Assembly (NCBI GenBank): GCA_013350335.1
Contig: CM023537.1
Location: 46,560,111 to 46,624,110, forward strand
DNA: 64,000 nt
Direction of reading: 5' to 3'
DNA from: Chimonanthus salicifolius
Lineage: Eukaryota; Streptophyta; Magnoliopsida; Laurales; Calycanthaceae
Position numbers and translations under genes: made by a program
Shown: in pieces, positions 11,442-22,812 of the stretch
Layout of the letters: each line of letters starts with the position of its first letter
Numbering within the stretch: the first letter of the stretch is position 1
The notes under the pieces: generated by a model
The model's database searches: none
What the model saw: the letters and a program-made list of their open reading frames with translations, nothing else
Told to the model about the DNA's origin: nothing

Positions 11442-11990
11442 GTTTGGACCCTACATTTGAGCGTGATGGCCCTGCCTAAGCATTTGTGGGGCCACAAACT
11501 GATTTAGCATATTAAGTACAACGATTCAAAGGCAAAAGTAATTTGGAATGATGAAAGCTGAAACGTCTAATCCGAATGATCCGACAATCACAAGCAGAAT
11601 GTTCAATGTAGTTCACCTCTCTTGGTTTCAACGGCAAGGATGATCACTGAAATTGAGAGTGTGATGAATTTAGGGTTGTTTTCTCTCTACTCAATAAAAC
11701 CTTCTCATGCTTCTCTCCTTTCCTCACAACATTCCCTCTGTTTTTCTTCTCTTAGCAATGGTTCAACTCTCTCTCCCTTTGCATCCCTTCGGACAGGATG
11801 AAAAATGTTCCCATGCCTTAGGGCATTTGTGGGAAAGTTAATGTGATGTGCCCAACTGTATAATTAGGTCCCACTTCATGGAGGAAAAAAAAAAAACTAT
11901 AAACAGAGAGAGAATATGAGAGAGGAGAAAGAAGGCCTACAAAAAAGTTTGCACAGTGTCGGCCCACACAATTAGGTGGGCCTTACTGCT
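11442..11990 (-). repeat. 3' LTR of the minus-strand Copia
   Basis: Starts TGTTTGGACCCTAC in plus orientation and shares the block around CTAAGCATTTGTGGGGCC with the 5' LTR at 19,136. Similarity is followed to about 11,890. The outer end is uncertain; a pyrimidine run AATCTCCCACTCAACC at about 11,993-12,008 could be the complement of the polypurine tract. Confidence 0.6.
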
Positions 11991-12059
11991 AATAATCTCC
12001 CACTCAACCTTTTCAGCAGGGAAATCTGTGGAAACATTTAATGAAGCTCCTATTGGTAG

Positions 12060-12681
12060 CTTGAAATTTAACTGTGGACGGAGTCTCAAGGGGTAAACCT
12101 GGGCCGGCTGGGATTGGGAGAGTTCTGCAGGACGACTTGGGGATCACAAGGGTCATTGATGCAGCGCATTCCGTCCTGCGTCAGTCATTTTTTCTGAATC
12201 TGTGGGAATCAAGGATTCTAATGAGGCGGAATTACTCAGTATTAGGAGAGCCTTGAGTCCTTGACTATAGGAATGGGTGTCGGGGGAGCTAATTTAGTTA
12301 TCGAAAGTGATTCTTTTAGTGCCATCAAATGGGTAAGAGGAGTTAATTGTCCTCCATGGAGATTAATTACCTTAGCGAGGGAGATTAAGGATTTGGTCTC
12401 GGGCCAAGAGATTTCCTTTGTGCACATCAATAGGACAACCAATGGGGTGACAAATTTCTTTGCTAAAAATGAAGTTGATTGGTTGATTAGTGGTGTATTT
12501 CATATTCCAAGAAACTAATTTTGTTGCCATATAGTGGGAGATCAGGTGTTTTCTTTGTTTTTGCTTTCCTTTTTGTTTCGGCCCAACTCTCTTAGGCATT
12601 TTGTCCTTTTCTTGTCTGTTCTCTTTCTTAATATAATCTTTTTGTTACTTCTCAAAAAAAAAAAAAAAAAAAAATCTCCAA
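12060..12681 (+). mobile_element. 5'-truncated LINE with RNase H tail and poly(A)
   Basis: The reading begins with a decayed NVDG.S.G region at about 12,068 and continues SNEAELLS at about 12,219. It then stays open at 12,261-12,518 with LVIESDSFSAIKWV and FVHINRTTNGV, the RNase H-like tail of plant L1-type LINEs. A T-rich 3' UTR ends in an A run of about 22 bases near 12,653-12,674. Immediately after, the last part of the tail (AATATAATCTTTT...TACT.CTCAAAAA) appears again with a shorter A run at about 12,681-12,710. It belongs to the same broad type as the copy at 4,567-5,475 but is not identical. Confidence 0.75.
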
Positions 12682-12714
12682 TATAATCTTTTCGTTACTA
12701 CTCAAAAAAACAAT

Positions 12715-13779
12715 CTCCATGAGCAAGAACCAGAGGCGTGTGGGACAAGCCGAGACTCTAGTATCTCTAATATGTAGGATGCACGTGCACCACGTAATCA
12801 TCTAACTAGTGCAAATCACTTATCCAACTTCAAATAAAACATGTTTGCATAGCTCAGAATTTTTGAAATATAGTATTTACCAGTATATATTATCAAAAGA
12901 ACTAGTTTTTAAAACATTTTTCTTTATAGAACTCGTAATGTCACGGCTGATGAGTCTAATTTTGTATTTCCAGTTCTAGGCCATGGTGTCGTTGCCAAGG
13001 GATCTTCCTCACACAAGTGCGCAAGTTAGAATCAGTCGAGCCACTTTGTTAACAATACAATCATCGGCCGAATCACATATGCATTAAAATTGTATACCAA
13101 AGTAGTGACACTCAACCTCATCCCCTTAAACGCAAAGGTGAGTACATAAGGGCATAAAAGGTCAGCTACAAGATCGACTACTTGCACAATGCGTTGAATA
13201 GATCGAATCGAGCATCCAATAGATAAAGGTCATGTAGCATGTGTTTGCTCATCCACATTGCAACATGGACAAACTAGGATGTTGTTTGGTCCACAATGCA
13301 CTTGTTTTGAAGGTCAGTGTCTCCAAACCTAACACATAATATATAAGACATGATATCATCTCTGGGAACAATTTTTAACTAGCATTAACATCATTTGACT
13401 AGTAGAGTCTCATTCCAATCATTGAATGATTGAAGTGGACATACAAGCCCCATCGTCTCATTCCAAACTATAAGCTTGAAACATGCATATGCATGCTCCT
13501 CATCTTTTGTATTGCTACTAAAGGAGGTAAGCACCTCCTTGTAGAAACCTCATCCTTAACATGCCTCAAGCTCACATGTCAAGGTTGGGCAACCTGTGTG
13601 AGTGGGAAGACTGGCCTGTCTGCTACAAACCACTGATGGGATAAGTACCTAGTATTATATTTGTTGTGCACAATAAATAAAAGAACAAGAGGGCAAAGGG
13701 CAGTTTCATTCATCACAGAAGGAATACACGTAAAGATATATAATGCAAAATACACACCTGAAAAACTCCCATTGCCTTA
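12715..13779. other. 3' non-coding part of the minus-strand Copia
   Basis: About 1 kb between the LINE tail and the end of the RNase H remnant. No domain is visible on either strand. By position it is the untranslated region upstream of the 3' LTR, possibly mixed with other decayed repeats. Confidence 0.4.
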
Positions 13780-16700
13780 GGAGAAATTAGCTCGCCTTAA
13801 TCCCATCTGCCTAAGATGCCTCTGAAAAATATCTTAATACAATAGGATTTGTCATGGGATTAGCTGACATTTCTGCAAATGGAACATACTCAAACACCAC
13901 TTCTCTATCTTTTACTTGCTTTTGCACGAAATGGAATTGACGCTTAAAGTGCGTCGACCTTGTGTGGAATTTAGGCTGCTTTGTATGATCAACAACTGAA
14001 ATTGTCCATCTTTAATACAAGAGGATCTTTGACACAAGGGATAACACCGAGAGCTCTAACGAACATCGTGATCCGACCACCTACTTGCACTACTGCAAAA
14101 CTTACAATATATTCCACTTCCATGGTGGACAAAGGCACCGCAGTTTGCATTGTTACTGCTCCATGTAACAGTATCACCTCCTAAAATGAAAACATAGCCA
14201 AAGGTGAATTTAGTATAATCAAAATCATCGCTCCATGAAGCATTTGAGTATGCTTCTATTCTCCAGGCAACATCTTTGAAACAGAGCATCATATCCTTTG
14301 CACCTTATACATATCTCAAATTATGTTTCATAGATTGGTAATGAGGAAGCCCTGGATTACTCTAAAATTGACTCACAAAACTAATTGCATAACAAATGTT
14401 TGGTCTCATACACATACTAGCATACATTAAACTTCCAAAGGCATTTGCATATGGGACCTTTGTCTTCAAGGGGTGTAGAACCTTCTATGCTGAACCACTC
14501 TAAAATATTTGAGGCTTGGGATAAACACACAAATCTTCTAGATTGATCCCTTACTTTTTTTACTCCCAAGATGAAATTTGCCTCTTCAGGGTATTTCATC
14601 TTGAAGTTGGAGAACTAATATCTGGTAGTCATGATCATGCCCACGTTATTTCCTGCAATAAGAATGTCGTTAACATAGAAAGACAAGATCAAGAAATGAT
14701 TGATCAATACATTTGATATTACACACAGTGGCCTTCTTTGCACATCTCAATGGAAAAAGAAATTATGGCCAAATGGAATTTCAAATACAAACTTTTCTAT
14801 TCTTCTCTTTTTCTCCTTTTCAATGTATCCATCTGATTGATGCATGTAAATTTCCCTTCCAGTTCACCATTCAAAAAGCAGTTTTAACATCCATCAGGAA
14901 AATCTCAAGATCCAATGCCAGTCCACTTGAATTGTGAACTGGTCGAAAACTTTTCACCAGATAGGACAAAAAAAAAAACTTTACAATTGGTGAAAAGTTT
15001 CATCCTAACCAATGCCTTCAATCTGTGTAAACCCTTTTTTCCACCAATCAAGCTTTATGTTTTTCCATCTCACCATTTGCATTTCTCGACTTTATACACC
15101 ACTTATTTCCAATTTCTTTGCATCCGAGAGGTCGATAAACCAATTCTCGCACATTGTTTTTTTCTTTTTTTCATAGAGACGATTTCTTCATCCATTGTTT
15201 TTTGCCACTCATCTGAATTTGAAGCATTGCTCTTGGTATGAATCTGGTTCATCTTCATCACCAGTGATACAAGCAAACATCTCACATTCTATTTCAAAAT
15301 ATTTTTTTAAAATTCTTCTACGTGCACTTTTGCGAGGCTCATCAATGGTTGTTGGAGTACTCCCACTGACTTTAGGAAGCCTTGAAGTGTTCCCTACCTC
15401 TTCCAAATGGGTGTTTCCACTGTCTTCAATAGAGCTCAGAATCTTCTACAATTCTACATTCATCTTTTGTTTCTTTCTGTTTTGATACTCATCTTCAATG
15501 AAAGTCAAATCTCGTGATTCAACTCTATTAATTAGTCATTTCCTTATGTACCAAAACATATCCTTTAGAGTGCGTTGGATACTGTTTAAAGATGCACATT
15601 TTTGTTCTATTATCCAACTTGTTACGATTAAAAGATGAAATTAAAACATGACCAGAACATCCCCAAGGTCGTAGATCTGCAAGTGTTGGTTTTCGACCAG
15701 TCCACAGTTCAAGTCGAGTCTTTGGTACTGATTTTGACGGAATTCTATTCAACTCATACACAACGCCTTCATTAAATTATCTTTCCGGAAGGAAATAAAC
15801 AAACCAGAACGAGCTAACACTGATCTAACCATATCTAACAATGTCCTATTCCATCTTTCTGCAACTCTATTTTGTTGAGGGGTATATGCCATTATCTATT
15901 GGCGAAAAATGCCAGCAGTTTCACAAAAAAACTTAGAAGACATCAGGTGTATATTCATAGCCTCTATTTGATCTTGGAATTTTGATCTTATGATCAACCT
16001 AATTTCCCACTTCAGCTTTGTATTGTTGGAAACATTCAAATACATCTAATTTCTATGAACGACACAAAAAAGTGATGGATATTTCTATTTTTAATATTCA
16101 TAGGACACAAACAGCAGAATGAACAATTTGTAATGTTGGTTGAGTTCTTTCTGCCATAGAAAAAGGCTTTCTCGTTGCTTTCCCAGTCACACAATATTCA
16201 CATGTAGGAATATCAACTTTAGTAGGCGATCTAAACATTCCATCTCTTGCAAGTCTAGCAATTCTGTTTTTCCCAATATGTCCCAATCTATCATGCTATT
16301 TAATGGATTCAGAAATGGTTTGCATGTCAGATACAATAACCGAAATTCCAGTTTTATTTCCATTAGCAATATTACATGCAAGATCCAGTTTAAAGAAACT
16401 AGGGTACAAACTTCCCATCCAACAATTACATTGTTCTTTCTGATGGACACCCTATCATTACTGAACCTCAAATCAAGACCTTCATTTACAAGACAAGGAA
16501 ATGATATTAGATACTTCCTCATGCCGGGAGCATATAAAGTATCATGGAGATGCAACGACTTTCCAGTGCTCATCTGCAATCTGTATGTTCCAACTCCAGC
16601 GACGTCCTCTAAAGAATTATTTCCATGTAGATCCTATGACTTCCTACTGCCACCATTTGGAACATCACAGACCTTCTCTATCCCTTGTCACAAGCCTTGT

Positions 16701-17385
16701 TGCCTTGAATTCATAATCCCTTCAAATGAGGGAAGATCAGCAATGAACTCTAAGTACACATTCATAATATGAACCAAATGATTTACTGTCTTTCTATTGG
16801 GGAAGCGACTTTCATAATTCAAATGTCTCACTTTGACACAAACAAAGCAGGGACCATTCTGGCCTCTATGGTTCCTCTGACTCTTCTGCTTTTCATTTCT
16901 CTTCGGTGAAATAGGATCTTGTTATTGTGCCTAGTTTGGCTAAAATTATGCAGGACAGTCTATGGTTGAAGTTCTTGATGTGAGGGTTTGAGTGGAGTAT
17001 ATCTCCTACCCTTCTTGTTGCCCTTTCCTTTTCTAAACCGATTCTTCTGACTAGATTCATCAACTATAACTATAGTCCATTTGGACGCAAGAGCATCCAT
17101 CTCAACCTGATGTATCAAATGGCGGGCAAAAGTCTTGACGGAGTCATTGTGTTCTAGAATCACTTTCATGGTATTCATAGGTGGTGGCAAAGTAGGAGTC
17201 AATTCTGCTACTTGCTCATTATCAGTCAATATAGACCAGCCAAGCTCAGCTCGCCTATCATATGCTCCGCCTTTCTTTCTTGTTTTGGTTGGGTCAATTC
17301 CTCTTAGACCTTTTTTCTTGTACTGAATTTTTTCTTTAATAATTCCAAAAAAAATGCTCCACCTTTCTAATATATGGTCTCTCAT
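13780..17385 (-). pseudogene. Decayed Copia polyprotein (gag to RNase H), minus strand
   Basis: From high to low coordinates: gag C-terminal part (17,385-16,960, basic stretch NRFRKGKGNKKGRR); a zinc-knuckle remnant CFVCVKVRH (about 16,840) with a spoiled GH..C half; a protease/GAG-pre-integrase region (LHDTLYAPGMRKYL, 16,579 downward; LGHIGKNRIARL, about 16,280). Then come integrase C-terminal part (ELWTGRKPTLADLRPWGC, about 15,720), the proline/Arg-rich linker and RT start (about 15,400-15,100), and RT pieces (TGREIYMHQSDGY, about 14,830). RNase H follows (AYSNASWSDDFDYTKFTFGY, about 14,250), with the C-terminal end near 13,800 (STHFKRQFHF). Stops and frameshifts occur throughout. The domain order PR-IN-RT-RH defines Copia. 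The open frame at 16,140-16,772 on the plus strand is antisense to it. Confidence 0.8.
17277..17353 (+). mobile_element. 77-bp LINE tail inserted in Copia gag
   Basis: The piece resembles plant LINE 3' ends (CCTCTTAGACC..., compare CCTTTTAGACC in the LINE at 4,567-5,475) and ends in an A run. It is flanked by a 15-bp direct repeat ATGCTCC(G/A)CCTTTCT at 17,262-17,276 and 17,354-17,368. The same insertion is present in the second duplicate (about 23,130-23,206), so it predates the duplication. The long open frame across gag here is therefore chimeric. Confidence 0.75.
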
Positions 17386-19120
17386 CTAGCAACCAGGTGG
17401 CATTCACATTCTATACCCACTGAGTTCTAGAATAATATTGCAAGCCTTTTGGTTATGTCTCAACCATTTCTTATAGCACCTTTTCTTCATATGATATTGT
17501 GAAATTGTAACACGAGATTTGATGTGTATGTGAAATTGTGATTCGGGATTTGTTGTCTTCCTACCGAGGAGAGAACCCGGTTGAATTTGTATTTATAGAG
17601 TGCAAGATACAAGATATAAAAATAGTAATAAAATATAAAAAAGGAAATAAAAAAATGATAAATTAAAGCAAATATAATTACAAATGAATATCGACATTTT
17701 TGGAAAACATCTAACAGAGCAAGTTATGTCAACGCTAACAGATATGAAGGATCATTCCCAATTTTTTAGGCTCAGACATGCATTTCTCAATGGTGCACCA
17801 AACAACATCTTCTTGCAATTTTTTTTTTTTTTTGAAAGTCTCCTCCATACCTGATAACTAGGTCCTGTCACTTTTTCGGCCTTAACTACTTCCACAACAG
17901 AGGATTTAGAAGCCATCTTATACACTTAATCTAAAATATGTGGGAAAAATACTAGGAATTAGGCTTAGGCCCTAGTTTGTCCACAATAGCCATCAGTGGC
18001 TCTGAAGTGACTAATTGTATCTGTGCTAGAAAGTTAGCACTAAATCTAGCCTAATATTATTAATATCTGTGCAAAGACTATGATGGATTAAAGAAATCAT
18101 CACCACAAAGGAACTAAAATTCATCATTAAATCCATGAGAACATTTTAACAAATTTAATAAATGGGTAGAAAATAAATATGCCCCAAAAATCCATACTAT
18201 TAGTGGGCCAAAAGAAGACACCATGAAATGCCACAATATCTCATTATCAGAATAATTTGATTAAAACAGGTATCATTTGATTATGTTGGTTGTAAGAATT
18301 GGCCTGCAACAGTATTTGGGCCTGGATAAGGGTCTGACAAGTACTTAAGCCTCTAACTTTTAAAATTCAGGACCTGAAACGGACCTAACTAGAAGGGATT
18401 TGGGGTTCTGAATGGGCCTCATGAACTATTTCGGCCTTGTAATGGATCTGGTAGGGCCTTTGAGCCACTTAACACACCATGCCAAAAATGTTCTTGGACT
18501 CGGATGGGTCTTTCAATTCATTCCATAAACAAAAACGTATCCAATATGCAGATAATCTTATCCAAGATGCATTTCATAGCCCAATTTGGGCCTGAAATGA
18601 ATATGGGTAGGACATACTTTGCAAGCATACCATTTAATGGAAGACTAACACAAATTTTGAAAGACATGCACATGTTTTTAAGCGTACACAAACAGGCCCT
18701 GAAGTTTTAAATGCATGTTACGCAGAACATGGAACAAGATACATGTAGAAAATCACTAAAACTACCATAACAATAGTACCCGAATTTGTGAGTTTAGAAT
18801 ATGCTCCGTTTTGGTGAAAAGTCAGGGCAAAATAGCTTATACAACAGCGTGACTGCGTGAATTTCATTCCTTACCATCTCCTACGCCTGGGTTATATCAG
18901 GCCCAAAACAGTTATCCAAATTAATGCTTTTAGCATCGAGAAGAGTCTGATAGGCCTGAGTTAGTTTCTGGTCCAAAACAGTTTCTAAAGCAATGCAATA
19001 TTATCTTAGCAAGTCTGATGGGCCTGAGTTATGTCAGGCCCAGCTCAGATTCTAAACAGAAAACATCCATGAAGCAGTCTCAAAATACAGCAGGTTTACA
19101 CACAGGAATGTGGGACCCAA
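17386..19120 (-). other. Leader region of the minus-strand Copia, no gene
   Basis: About 1.7 kb between gag and the primer-binding site with no coding signature. GGGCCTG/CAGGCCC phrases recur (for example near 18,350-18,440 and 18,940-19,060). It is repeated almost unchanged at about 23,240-24,975. Confidence 0.5.
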
Positions 19121-19590
19121 CTGCTCTGATACTAATGTTGGACCCTATGATCCGACCATGATGGCCCCACCTAAGCATTTGTGGGGCCATAAATGGATTT
19201 AGCATATTAAATACAATGATTCTAAAGCAAAACTGATTAAAGATCTAAAGACTAGTCTGTTTGTGGATCGATGAAAGTCGAAATGCCTAATGCCAATGAC
19301 CTGACAAAGATAATCACAAGCAGAATGCTTTATGTGGTTCACCTCTCTTCGTTTAACCAAAAGGATGATCATCGAAATGAAGTGTGTGATGAATGAAGGA
19401 TTATTTTACCTCCACGCAATAAATTCCTCTCAAGTTTCTCTTCTTTCCCCATAACACCCTCTTTGTTTCTCCTTCTGATAGCAACGGTCTTATAAATGTT
19501 TCATAGGAACAGATTGAAAAAGGTACTATGCACTGGGACATTTGTGGAACAGATTGTATGTGGTCTGCCAGCCATAAAACTAGGCCTCTC
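19121..19590 (-). repeat. PBS and 5' LTR of the minus-strand Copia (duplicate A)
   Basis: CTGCTCTGATACTA (19,121-19,134) is the complement of a Met-tRNA primer site; duplicate B keeps the canonical ..GATACCA at 24,976-24,989. The LTR begins TGTTGGACC at 19,136 (24,991 in B). It contains GGCCCCACCTAAGCATTTGT followed by GGGGCC, a perfect 8-bp-stem hairpin. The far end near 19,590 is set by where Copia C sequence starts and is approximate. Confidence 0.65.
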
Positions 19591-19793
19591 GTACTATTGT
19601 GAGACTTGCTTCTCCGTTGTCATTTCTCGCCTTTTGATTTGGCTAGCTCGTCTTCTATGGGTATGCACTTTTCGGATAGCATTAGTTCTTATTCTCACTT
19701 CGCAGGTGTTGTCCTTACAGTTCATGCTCATTCTGTCTGGATTATTGATACATGTGGTAGTAATCATAGTTGTTCCGCTTGATATTTATTTTC
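19591..19793 (+). pseudogene. Copia C fragment: gag end and protease start (copy A)
   Basis: A plus-strand reading gives SSSSMGMHFSDSI, then YSHFAGVVLTVHAHSVWIID and TCGSN, matching the gag-protease boundary of Ale-like Copia elements (..HFAG......WI.DTGA..H). It stops where F1 begins at 19,794. The rest of the protease follows after F1 and the TRIM, at 31,605. The same piece lies at 25,446-25,648 in copy B. Confidence 0.65.
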
Positions 19794-22350
19794 TGTTACG
19801 AAATCACACGCACAAGATTGCTTGGCTGACAAGACTCCTTATTTCTCTCCCTTGTTGTAATTGTTATGAGCTGTATAAGATATTTAGGAATCCTGTAATT
19901 ATGCTAGGTATTTATTTCTTTCCTAGATTAGTTATTCTACTCCTAAACTTTAGGAGAAGGGTTTCTGTACATTTGCTATTTATGCTATGCAATTGTAAGA
20001 GAAACAATTAATTGAATTGAGAGATTTTTCCTCCTCAACCTCTTGTTCTCTGCTTGCCATTGTTTTTATCTTGGTACCAAAGCCAGGGAATAAGGGAGCA
20101 GCCAGTAGGGACTTTAGGGGTCCAACGTGTGGGCACTGCAAGAGATCAGCGTGTAAAGAGAGTCTCTAAACAGGTGGGTTGTCTGCTATTACAGGTGGCT
20201 GATCGGCTGAGACAAAAGTCTCAAGAAGGGGTTGTCAACAAGACAGCAAGAGTTGTATACATACAACAATACACGCTCTTGCTAGAGTCACCCGTATCCT
20301 ATTACAACCACTTGAATCCTCTACACCATGGCCACCAACCCATCTGCATCTTCATCTACCCTTGAATCATCTACACCAGTTATACATGTTCAATCAGAAA
20401 ACTCTGGCTTTAAAGCCGGCATCATCCTCATTGAATCCAACTATGATATATGGTCCCAAATCTTAGAGATGCAGATTGCAGGACGTGAGAAGCATGAATA
20501 TATTATGGGCAAAACATCCCAACCGAAGGCTGATGATGCTTCCTATGCGAAGTGGTATGCATAAAATAAAAAAGCCAAGGGGTGGTTGCTGACATCTATG
20601 TCACCCGAAATTATGAAGCACTATCTTTGATTGCGCACCGCACGTGAAATTTGGAAGGTGCTTGCCAAAGCTTTCTATGATGGGTCGGATGAGTCACAGA
20701 TCTTTGCACTGAATCAGCGAGCCTTTTCTACAAAACAGGTTGGTCGTCCTCTCACAACCTATTATGGTGATCTTGTAGAAATTTTCCAAGAGCTGGATCA
20801 TCATGATAAGATCGTAATGAACGATCCCGATGATGTTATCGCATATCAAAAATCAGTTGAAAGATTGCGTGTGCATATATTCCTGAATGGGCTCGATGCG
20901 GAATTTTGAACAACTTCGAGGTGAGATTCTCCGAAAGGATCTAGTACTGGATTTTAAAGAAACATATTCGTATGTACGTCGTGATGCTATTCGCAGAACG
21001 ACGCTAAAGGGGGAACTCGATCACCCGGAGTCATCAGCCATGCTGGCTCACCGGTCCAAGCCTCAACAATGGCAAACCAATCAGAAACAGGAGCGAGCAT
21101 CTAGCCCGTAAAATCATATTGGTGACTAGAATCGGTCATCTGGATCACAGAATCACATCTATGAAATAGGAGCTGCACGACCAGAACGTTTGTGTACGCA
21201 TTGTGGTGAAACAGGACATACTAAGTAATGGTGCTATGAGCTGATTGGGTATCCAGAATGGTGGGATCCTGCCAAAGCACCCAGCAAACAAAATTCAAAG
21301 AAGCACCACCATGCTTCTGTAGCTGTGGCCGAACCTTCTAACAACACTCTTGAAAATGCCTCATCTTTGATTGCCACATCAGGTAACCTTGGTAAGGCTC
21401 TAAATATTTCTGCACCTAATAGTAAAAGTACATGGATAATTGATTTTGGTGCTACAGATCATATGACCTTTGACATTAACCATATTCAGTCTATGAAACC
21501 ACCCGAACAACGTGTAGTGTCCACATCCAATGGTACTCCCTCTCCTGTGATTGGAGAAGGTTCAATTACTCTTACAAAAAAATTGAATTTGGATTCTGTT
21601 CTGGTCGTTCCTTCCCTTAACTATAACTTGTTGTTTGTTGCTCAAATAACCTACGCTTTGCAATGTATTGTGATTTTTTGGCCTAACCTTTGTGTTTTCA
21701 AGGACATTCAAACTCGGAGGACAATTGGTTATGGTACTAGAAGGGGGAAGCTCTATCATCTTGATCTGACACCAGCAAGTTCAAATCAGTTGGCTCAAGT
21801 TTTCTCGGTTGAAAGGTCCGGAAAATCTCAGAATTAAGAAATTTGGTTGTGGCATAGGCACTTAGGCCATTCTTCTTTTGGATATTTAAAGAAACTATTT
21901 CCAAAGTTGTTTTCTCAATTGACTGATTCAGATTTCACGTGTGATATTTGTGAACTAGCTAAAAGTCATCGTGTTTCTTTTCCAATAAAAATGAATAAGA
22001 GTCCAGTACCGTTTATGGTTGTTCACTCTGATGTATGGGGTCTAGCAAGGACTCCTTCTCTGAATGGTGTACGTTGGTTTGTTTCATTTATTGATGATCA
22101 TACTCGTATGACTTGGGTTTGCTTGATGAAATCAAAAGATGAAGTTAGTTATCTATTTCAAAAATTTCACAGGATGATAGCCACTCAGTATCGGTCTCAA
22201 ATACAGGTTCTCCGTACTGATAATGGTGGAGAATTTGTTAACCAGCACTTGAAACAGTATCTGAATTTACATGGCATTGCTCATCAGAGGACTTGCCTTT
22301 ACTCCCTTCAACAGAATGGGGTTGCAGAGCGCAAGAACCGTCATATTCTT
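19794..22350 (+). mobile_element. Copia F1, truncated copy in duplicate A
   Basis: Contains the 5' LTR (19,794-20,071), primer site TGGTACCAAAGCC at 20,072, gag (20,328-21,111 with stops), zinc knuckle (about 21,190-21,230), protease (WIIDFGATDHMT, about 21,433-21,468) and integrase (from about 21,847). It ends abruptly after the integrase Glu region (VAERKNRHIL) at the duplication edge. Stops at about 20,564 and 20,629 and inside the zinc knuckle are shared with copy B, so the element was already dead when duplicated. Copy A has one extra stop (AGCCCGTAA, near 21,108) where B reads AGCCCGCAA. Confidence 0.9.
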
Positions 22351-22811
22351 TACGACTTTAATACTTTTTAACATTGTTTTTAAAAATGACAAAAGTATTA
22401 CCATGCCTTTCTCCTTTTGAAACTTAATTAAAATATTGATAATTTATTGCTTGATGGTTTAAAGTCAAATTTGTACATTATTTCCTTTCAGTGCTATTTT
22501 CACACTTGAATGTTTTTTAAAATAATTAAAAGTAAATTTATTTAAACAAAATGTTGAGACCATAAATTCTACTTCTTTGTTTTTTTTTGTTTAAATTCTA
22601 CTTCTTGGTTTTTTTTTTGTGAACGATTGGATAAATTCAGTCAAAGAAGAGAAAAAATCCCAAGAAATACAAAATGGACTAACCTGCAAACCGATGCTTC
22701 GAGTGATTACATGTGCAGGGGGAGGTGTGGCACCTGCAAACCGCGCAGCTGCATAATATGTTCCAGTAGACTGTATTGGTCCAATCAAGTTAAGTAAGTC
22801 GAGTGAGCTTT
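22351..22811. other. 461-bp filler between the duplicated segments
   Basis: AT-rich left part (poly-T runs, 22,351-22,625) and a more balanced right part (22,640-22,811) containing GCAGGGGGAGGTGTGGCACC. It matches neither flanking element nor anything else I recognise in the window. It joins F1 integrase on the left to minus-Copia gag on the right. Confidence 0.7.
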
Positions 22812-22812
22812 T

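Larger units (their letters stand above)
11442..19590 (-). mobile_element. Old minus-strand Copia (Tork-like) element with nested LINEs
   Basis: Read on the minus strand the order is 5' LTR (19,590-19,136), a primer-binding site complementary to initiator Met tRNA (19,134-19,121), long leader, gag, protease, integrase, RT, RNase H, and 3' LTR (about 11,990-11,442). The two LTRs are only loosely similar (I estimate 20% or more difference), so the element is old, or the two ends come from related elements. It carries a LINE near its 3' end and a LINE tail in gag. Its gag and 5' LTR lie inside the 5.39-kb duplicated segment. No open frame long enough for a polyprotein survives. Confidence 0.75.
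16959..22350 (+). repeat. 5.39-kb tandem segmental duplication, copy A
   Basis: The sequence from TCTATGGTTGAAG at 16,959 to CATATTCTT at 22,350 recurs at 22,812-28,203 in the same orientation. The offset is 5,853-5,855 bases along the whole length (only small indels), with roughly 1% substitutions by eye. The left edge in A runs naturally into gag of the minus Copia, while the right edge breaks off inside F1 integrase. So A's right edge and B's left edge are the new junctions. Confidence 0.95.

Noticed and set aside
16140..16772. 210-codon open frame on the plus strand
   Set aside because: Antisense to recognisable Copia protease/integrase on the minus strand.
19496..20011. 171-codon open frame (and its copy at 25,351-25,866)
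   Set aside because: It runs across the minus-Copia LTR, the Copia C protease in the wrong frame, and the F1 LTR. Composition is hydrophobic by chance, with no domain.
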